Made by a program: the position numbers and the translations under genes. A stretch of 10,079 nucleotides of DNA from Gemmatimonadota bacterium. Lineage in GTDB: Bacteria; Gemmatimonadota; Gemmatimonadetes; Gemmatimonadales; GWC2-71-9. Of the stretch, positions 7,417 to 10,079 are shown one piece after another. The stretch is taken from contig JAOUDR010000060.1 of assembly GCA_029859185.1 (NCBI GenBank), positions 1 to 10,079 on the forward strand. The letters are read 5' to 3'. Below the pieces are notes generated by a model. It had not been told where the DNA came from. It did no database searches and worked only from the letters and a program-made list of their open reading frames with translations. The stretch's first letter is position 1. Each line of letters begins with the position of its first letter.

Positions 7417-8484
7417 TCACCGCACCTGCTTGGCCAGATACTCCCGGCACTCGATGGCCTCGAGCGTGTGCGCCTGGTCCGTCTGGATCACGAAGTCGCC
7501 CCACTGACCCTCGGGGGCCGGTTCGAACACATCGACGTCCTCCACCGGTCGCAGGAGCACGATCATGGCCGAGGTGCCGGCGCGATACGCTTCCAGGTGC
7601 TCCGGGGTGCCGGTGCCGCGCTCGACGTGGAACCCGCCGACCATGTGCAGCACCAGCGCATCCGGCCGCGCCGCCAGTGCCAGCGAGATCGAATGCGCCA
7701 TGGTCGCATCCCACAATACCTGGCTGTGCAGCTGGTTCCCCATCCCGGCGTGCGTGCCGGCCGGCGCTCGTGCCTGCACCGCCGCTTCCCCCTCGGCGGG
7801 TGCGGGAATCGGCAGGCCGCACTTCGTGCCTTCCTCTTCCATTACCTCCGCGATGGTCTGGATCCATTGGCGCCGGTATGCCTCCGACGGCTGGCCGTAC
7901 GGCACCGGAGCGAGGGTGCGTCGAGCCTCGGGGCTCAGGTCGTTCAGGGACTCGCGACCGTGCATGCCCACGCGAGTGACATACCGTCGCGGGGCATTGG
8001 CCGCGATCACGGACAGGCCGTGCTCCCGGGCGAACTCGATCATGGGACGGTAGTCGGTCTCGTACCGCGGCCATGGCCGGCTCGCGGCGCGGAAGGACTT
8101 CTCGGTGATCAGATCAGCCAGGTACTCGTCGAGCATCAGCTGCACGTCGCGCTCGAAGAACTCGACGGACAGTCCGACCGGGCGCGGCGCGCCGCCGTTC
8201 GCACCCTCGGCGCCGTACGCCTCGTACGCCCGCTGCAGCAGGGCCGCCTCGAGCATGTGACCGGTCGGGTCGTCGTGCGTCTCCCCGACGAACACCACCT
8301 GATGTCGCCCCATCTCGGCGATGATGGCGTCCAGCGAGGCGGGGGCTCCCGCCCCGGTGAACACGCGATACGCACCCGCCACGTAGGCGCTGTCGGTCAC
8401 TGCGGGGGGGGCGTCCTGAGCGCGCAATGCCGAAGCAAGGGGCAGCACGAGCGGCAGCGCCGCGAAAACCATGCGTCTGATCAT
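7417..8484 (-). CDS. Exported ChaN-like haem-binding-domain protein (Cofac_haem_bdg family)
   Basis: A 355-residue protein with a Sec signal peptide (MIRRMVFAALPLVLPLASALRAQ, written here in parts: positive Arg3/Arg4, hydrophobic 6-20, cut after Ala22-Gln23 or nearby). The mature part matches the ChaN/DUF399 family. Motifs seen are VVFVGETHDDPTGH (63-76), GLSVEFFERDVQ (104-115), YRPMIEFAREHGL (145-157), AANAPRRYV (161-169), WDATMAH and HMVGGFHVERG near the C-terminus. ChaN of Campylobacter jejuni is an iron-regulated haem-binding lipoprotein. This protein has no lipobox Cys, so it would be soluble in the periplasm or anchored by an uncleaved signal. The frame stays open to 8577, but ATG 8484 (or 8472) is chosen because the signal peptide starts there; the ribosome site is weak. 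The CIA30 gene follows in the same direction. Confidence 0.85.
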   Translation of the reverse strand: MIRRMVFAALPLVLPLASALRAQDAPPAVTDSAYVAGAYRVFTGAGAPASLDAIIAEMGRHQVVFVGETHDDPTGHMLEAALLQRAYEAYGAEGANGGAPRPVGLSVEFFERDVQLMLDEYLADLITEKSFRAASRPWPRYETDYRPMIEFAREHGLSVIAANAPRRYVTRVGMHGRESLNDLSPEARRTLAPVPYGQPSEAYRRQWIQTIAEVMEEEGTKCGLPIPAPAEGEAAVQARAPAGTHAGMGNQLHSQVLWDATMAHSISLALAARPDALVLHMVGGFHVERGTGTPEHLEAYRAGTSAMIVLLRPVEDVDVFEPAPEGQWGDFVIQTDQAHTLEAIECREYLAKQVR

Positions 8485-8563
8485 GCTGCAGATGATATCG
8501 CGGTGGGGCACCTGTTGGAAGGCGAAGCCGACGCGGCAACGCTGGGCGAACAGGTCTTGCTCG

Positions 8564-8809
8564 TTACCCCGGATCACTTCCCAGGAGCGCCTCGATCGAC
8601 CGCCGCAGACGCGTGCTCTCTTGCTTCAGGGAATCCAGGAACTCGCCATAGCGCGCATCCGACCTGAGGCTGCCGAGGAATGCGGGGCGCTCGTATGCCG
8701 GGAGACAGGGGAAACCGCCCTCGACTGCGCGCCGAAACCACGCGAGTGCCGTCTCGTGCTTCCCCAACAGGGCGTCGGCAACGGACCAGCAACGGAAGAA
8801 GCCTCCACT
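8564..8809 (-). pseudogene. C-terminal fragment of a kinase/TPR-type protein
   Basis: The frame is open from just after a TGA (8812-8810) to TAA (8566-8564), with no ATG. The only plausible initiator is TTG at 8767. The recognisable part starts at VADALLGKHETALAWFRRAVEGGFPC, given here as two pieces: VADALLGKHETALAWFRRA and VEGGFPCLPAYERPAFLGSL, followed by RSDARYGEFLDSL. A TPR-like helix pair followed by F-G/P-x-L-xx-LR-DARY--FL is how many large Ser/Thr kinase/TPR or TolB/TPR proteins of Gemmatimonadota and Acidobacteriota end. The rest of such a protein should lie to the right, but the frame breaks at ~8812 and the sequence turns into the promoter region of the MFS gene. I read it as a truncated relic. 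A small expressed protein from TTG is the alternative. Confidence 0.55.
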
Positions 8810-8812
8810 TCA

Positions 8813-8917
8813 CCCCCCCACACCCCGCTTGTCGCGCCGCCGCAGGGGGGTATCCCGCCGGCGGAGCCCGTGTAGATTCTCGCCGGTCCGCCAGGTCGCC
8901 ACGCGGAGGGTAGCCCG
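8813..8917 (+). promoter_or_regulatory. Leader/promoter region of the MFS transporter gene
   Basis: The stretch contains a C run (8813-8819), a G run (8845-8850) that can pair with it, and a perfect ten-base palindrome CCGCCGGCGG (8855-8864). TTGTCG (8829-8834) and TATCCC (8851-8856) are a weak -35/-10 pair at 16 bases. An in-frame TAG at 8873-8875 closes the transporter frame upstream. GGAGGG (8905-8910) is a strong ribosome-binding site placed seven bases before ATT 8918. Confidence 0.4.
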
Positions 8918-10079
8918 ATTCGCAGAAGCCGTTACGCCGTCGGCCTGGTGTTCCTGACGTTCTTCGTCATCTCGTTCCTCACGAACATCATCGGCCCGCT
9001 CGTTCCCGAGATCATCGACGATTTCGCGTTGAGCCTCACGCTCGTGGGCGTGCTGCCGTTCGCGTTCTTCATCGCCTACGGGGTCATGTCCGTCCCGGCG
9101 GGGCTGCTCATCGAGCGGTTCCAGGAAAAGCCGGTCATGATCGCCGCCTTCGCGGTCGCGTTCGCGGGCTCGTCGCTCCTGGCCGTGTTCCCCAACTACC
9201 TCACCGCGATCGGCTCGCTGTTTCTCATCGGCTCCGGCATGGCCATGCTGCAGGTTGCGATCAACCCCCTCCTGCGGGAGGCCGGGGGCGAGGAGCACTA
9301 CGCGTTCAACGCGACCGTCGCCCAACTGGTCTTCGGCGCCGCGTCATTCCTCAGTCCGCTGGTCTATTCCTATCTGGTCCTGCGACTGCAGCAGCCCTCC
9401 GCGCATCCGAACGTCCTGATCGCGACCCTCGCGCGCGTCGTGCCCGAGGACCTCCCCTGGGTTTCCCTGTACTGGCTGTTCGCCGCGATCGCCCTGGTCA
9501 TGATCGGCGTCGTCGCCGCCTCGCGGATCCCCAGGGTCGCACGGACCGCGCAGGAGCAGGTCGGGGCATTCCAGACGCACCTGGAGTTGCTGCGGACGCC
9601 GAAGGTCCTCCTCTTCTTCCTGGGGATCTTCACGTACGTGGGGCTCGAGCAGGGGATCGCCACCTGGATGTCGGCGTTCCTCCACGTCTACCACGGCTAC
9701 GACCCGCAGACGACCGGGGCGACCGCGGTGTCCTGGTTCTGGGGCCTCATGACCATCGGAGGGATCGCAGGCATCGTGCTGCTGAAACTGCTCGACAGCC
9801 GGATCGTGCTGGTGGCGTTCACGGCGGCGGCGATCGCGAGCTTTACCGCGGCGCTGTTCCTGCCGGGGCCGGCGGCGCGGATTGCGTTCCCGCTGGTGGG
9901 CTTCTTTGCCGCGGTGATGTACCCGGTCATCTTCTCGCTCGCGCTCAACTCCGTGGCCGAGCACCACGGCAGCCTCTCCGGGATCCTCGTCAGCGCCATC
10001 ATCGGGGGCGCCATCCTCCCGCTGATCGTCGGGGGCCTGGGCGACATGTTCGGCCTGCGGAGCGGGATGCTCTTCCTCT
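8918..10079 (+). CDS. MFS sugar transporter, FucP-like (3' end beyond window), apparent ATT start
   Basis: About 387 codons are visible with no stop before the window end. The product is a highly hydrophobic inner-membrane carrier with roughly ten or more transmembrane segments. TM1 is GLVFLTFFVISFLTNIIGPL. The TM2-TM3 loop has the MFS pattern YGVMSVPAGLLIERFQEK (~54-71). MAMLQVAINPLLREAGG (~108-124) and FNATVAQLVFGAASFLSPL (~130-148) are typical of the FucP/fucose-galactose-glucose proton symporter group, so a sugar is the likely substrate. The frame is closed upstream by TAG 8873. Between it and TM1 there is no ATG, GTG or TTG codon; the first in-frame GTG (8948) would cut into TM1. GGAGGG (8905-8910) is perfectly spaced for ATT 8918, giving the N-terminus (M/I)RRSRYAVGL. 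So either an ATT start is used or the start codon is mutated or misread. Confidence 0.88.
   Translation, partial: MRRSRYAVGLVFLTFFVISFLTNIIGPLVPEIIDDFALSLTLVGVLPFAFFIAYGVMSVPAGLLIERFQEKPVMIAAFAVAFAGSSLLAVFPNYLTAIGSLFLIGSGMAMLQVAINPLLREAGGEEHYAFNATVAQLVFGAASFLSPLVYSYLVLRLQQPSAHPNVLIATLARVVPEDLPWVSLYWLFAAIALVMIGVVAASRIPRVARTAQEQVGAFQTHLELLRTPKVLLFFLGIFTYVGLEQGIATWMSAFLHVYHGYDPQTTGATAVSWFWGLMTIGGIAGIVLLKLLDSRIVLVAFTAAAIASFTAALFLPGPAARIAFPLVGFFAAVMYPVIFSLALNSVAEHHGSLSGILVSAIIGGAILPLIVGGLGDMFGLRSGMLFL

Noticed and set aside
7276..8667. 463-codon rightward frame opposite the ChaN-like gene
   Set aside because: Antisense shadow rich in Arg, His and Gly; the minus strand shows clear ChaN motifs and a signal peptide.
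8810..9967. Two leftward frames (8810-9325 and 9344-9967) opposite the MFS gene
   Set aside because: Very high Glu/Arg/Asp/His composition, the usual antisense image of a membrane protein gene; the plus strand encodes a coherent MFS transporter.

Overview
The window is GC-rich, tightly packed bacterial chromosome. No plasmid, phage, IS or CRISPR element was seen. The gene families are common in soil phyla such as Gemmatimonadota and Acidobacteriota. I lean towards Gemmatimonadota because three degenerate minus-strand stretches resemble the ends of the large Ser/Thr-kinase/TPR proteins that are abundant in that phylum. This assignment rests on family recognition only, not on a search.

Left part (1-2165): a minus-strand pair consists of an XRE-type helix-turn-helix regulator (238-1140) and a short unknown protein that overlaps it and leaves the window at base 1. 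A divergent intergenic region (1141-1299) holds several AGTCAA/TTGACT half-sites, a good candidate operator. Rightward lies a two-gene unit: an ABM-like small protein (1300-1617) and an Hsp20 chaperone (1647-2102), closed by a strong hairpin followed by a short T run (2131-2165).

Middle part (2166-6473): a small NTF2-fold lipoprotein (2186-2662), then a secreted protein built from two copies of a ferredoxin-like/ABM-like unit (2787-3617). Next is a 567-base stretch without an intact gene; it holds inverted repeats and a kinase-N-terminus-like relic. After it comes a full-length catalase-peroxidase KatG (4185-6365) with all expected active-site residues. A hairpin at 6445-6473 has a T-rich tail in one direction and an A-rich tail in the other, so it can serve katG and the convergent genes.

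Right part (6474-10079): leftward lie a ChaN-like exported haem-binding-domain protein (7417-8484) and an exported CIA30-domain protein (6691-7317), followed upstream by a TPR/kinase C-terminal fragment (8564-8809). Rightward, a FucP-like MFS sugar transporter runs off the window end. Its reading frame has a perfect Shine-Dalgarno placed in front of an ATT codon and no ATG, GTG or TTG in the right place.

Functionally the window reads as a stress and envelope neighbourhood: protein-folding stress (Hsp20), peroxide detoxification (KatG), a possible haem protein (ChaN-like), several small exported proteins of unknown role, and a carbohydrate transporter. No completely new system is demonstrable. 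The items most worth a second look are the ATT start, the half-site cluster between the XRE regulator and the ABM-hsp20 unit, the XRE plus overlapping unknown gene, and the kinase-derived relics, two of which lie on either side of katG.
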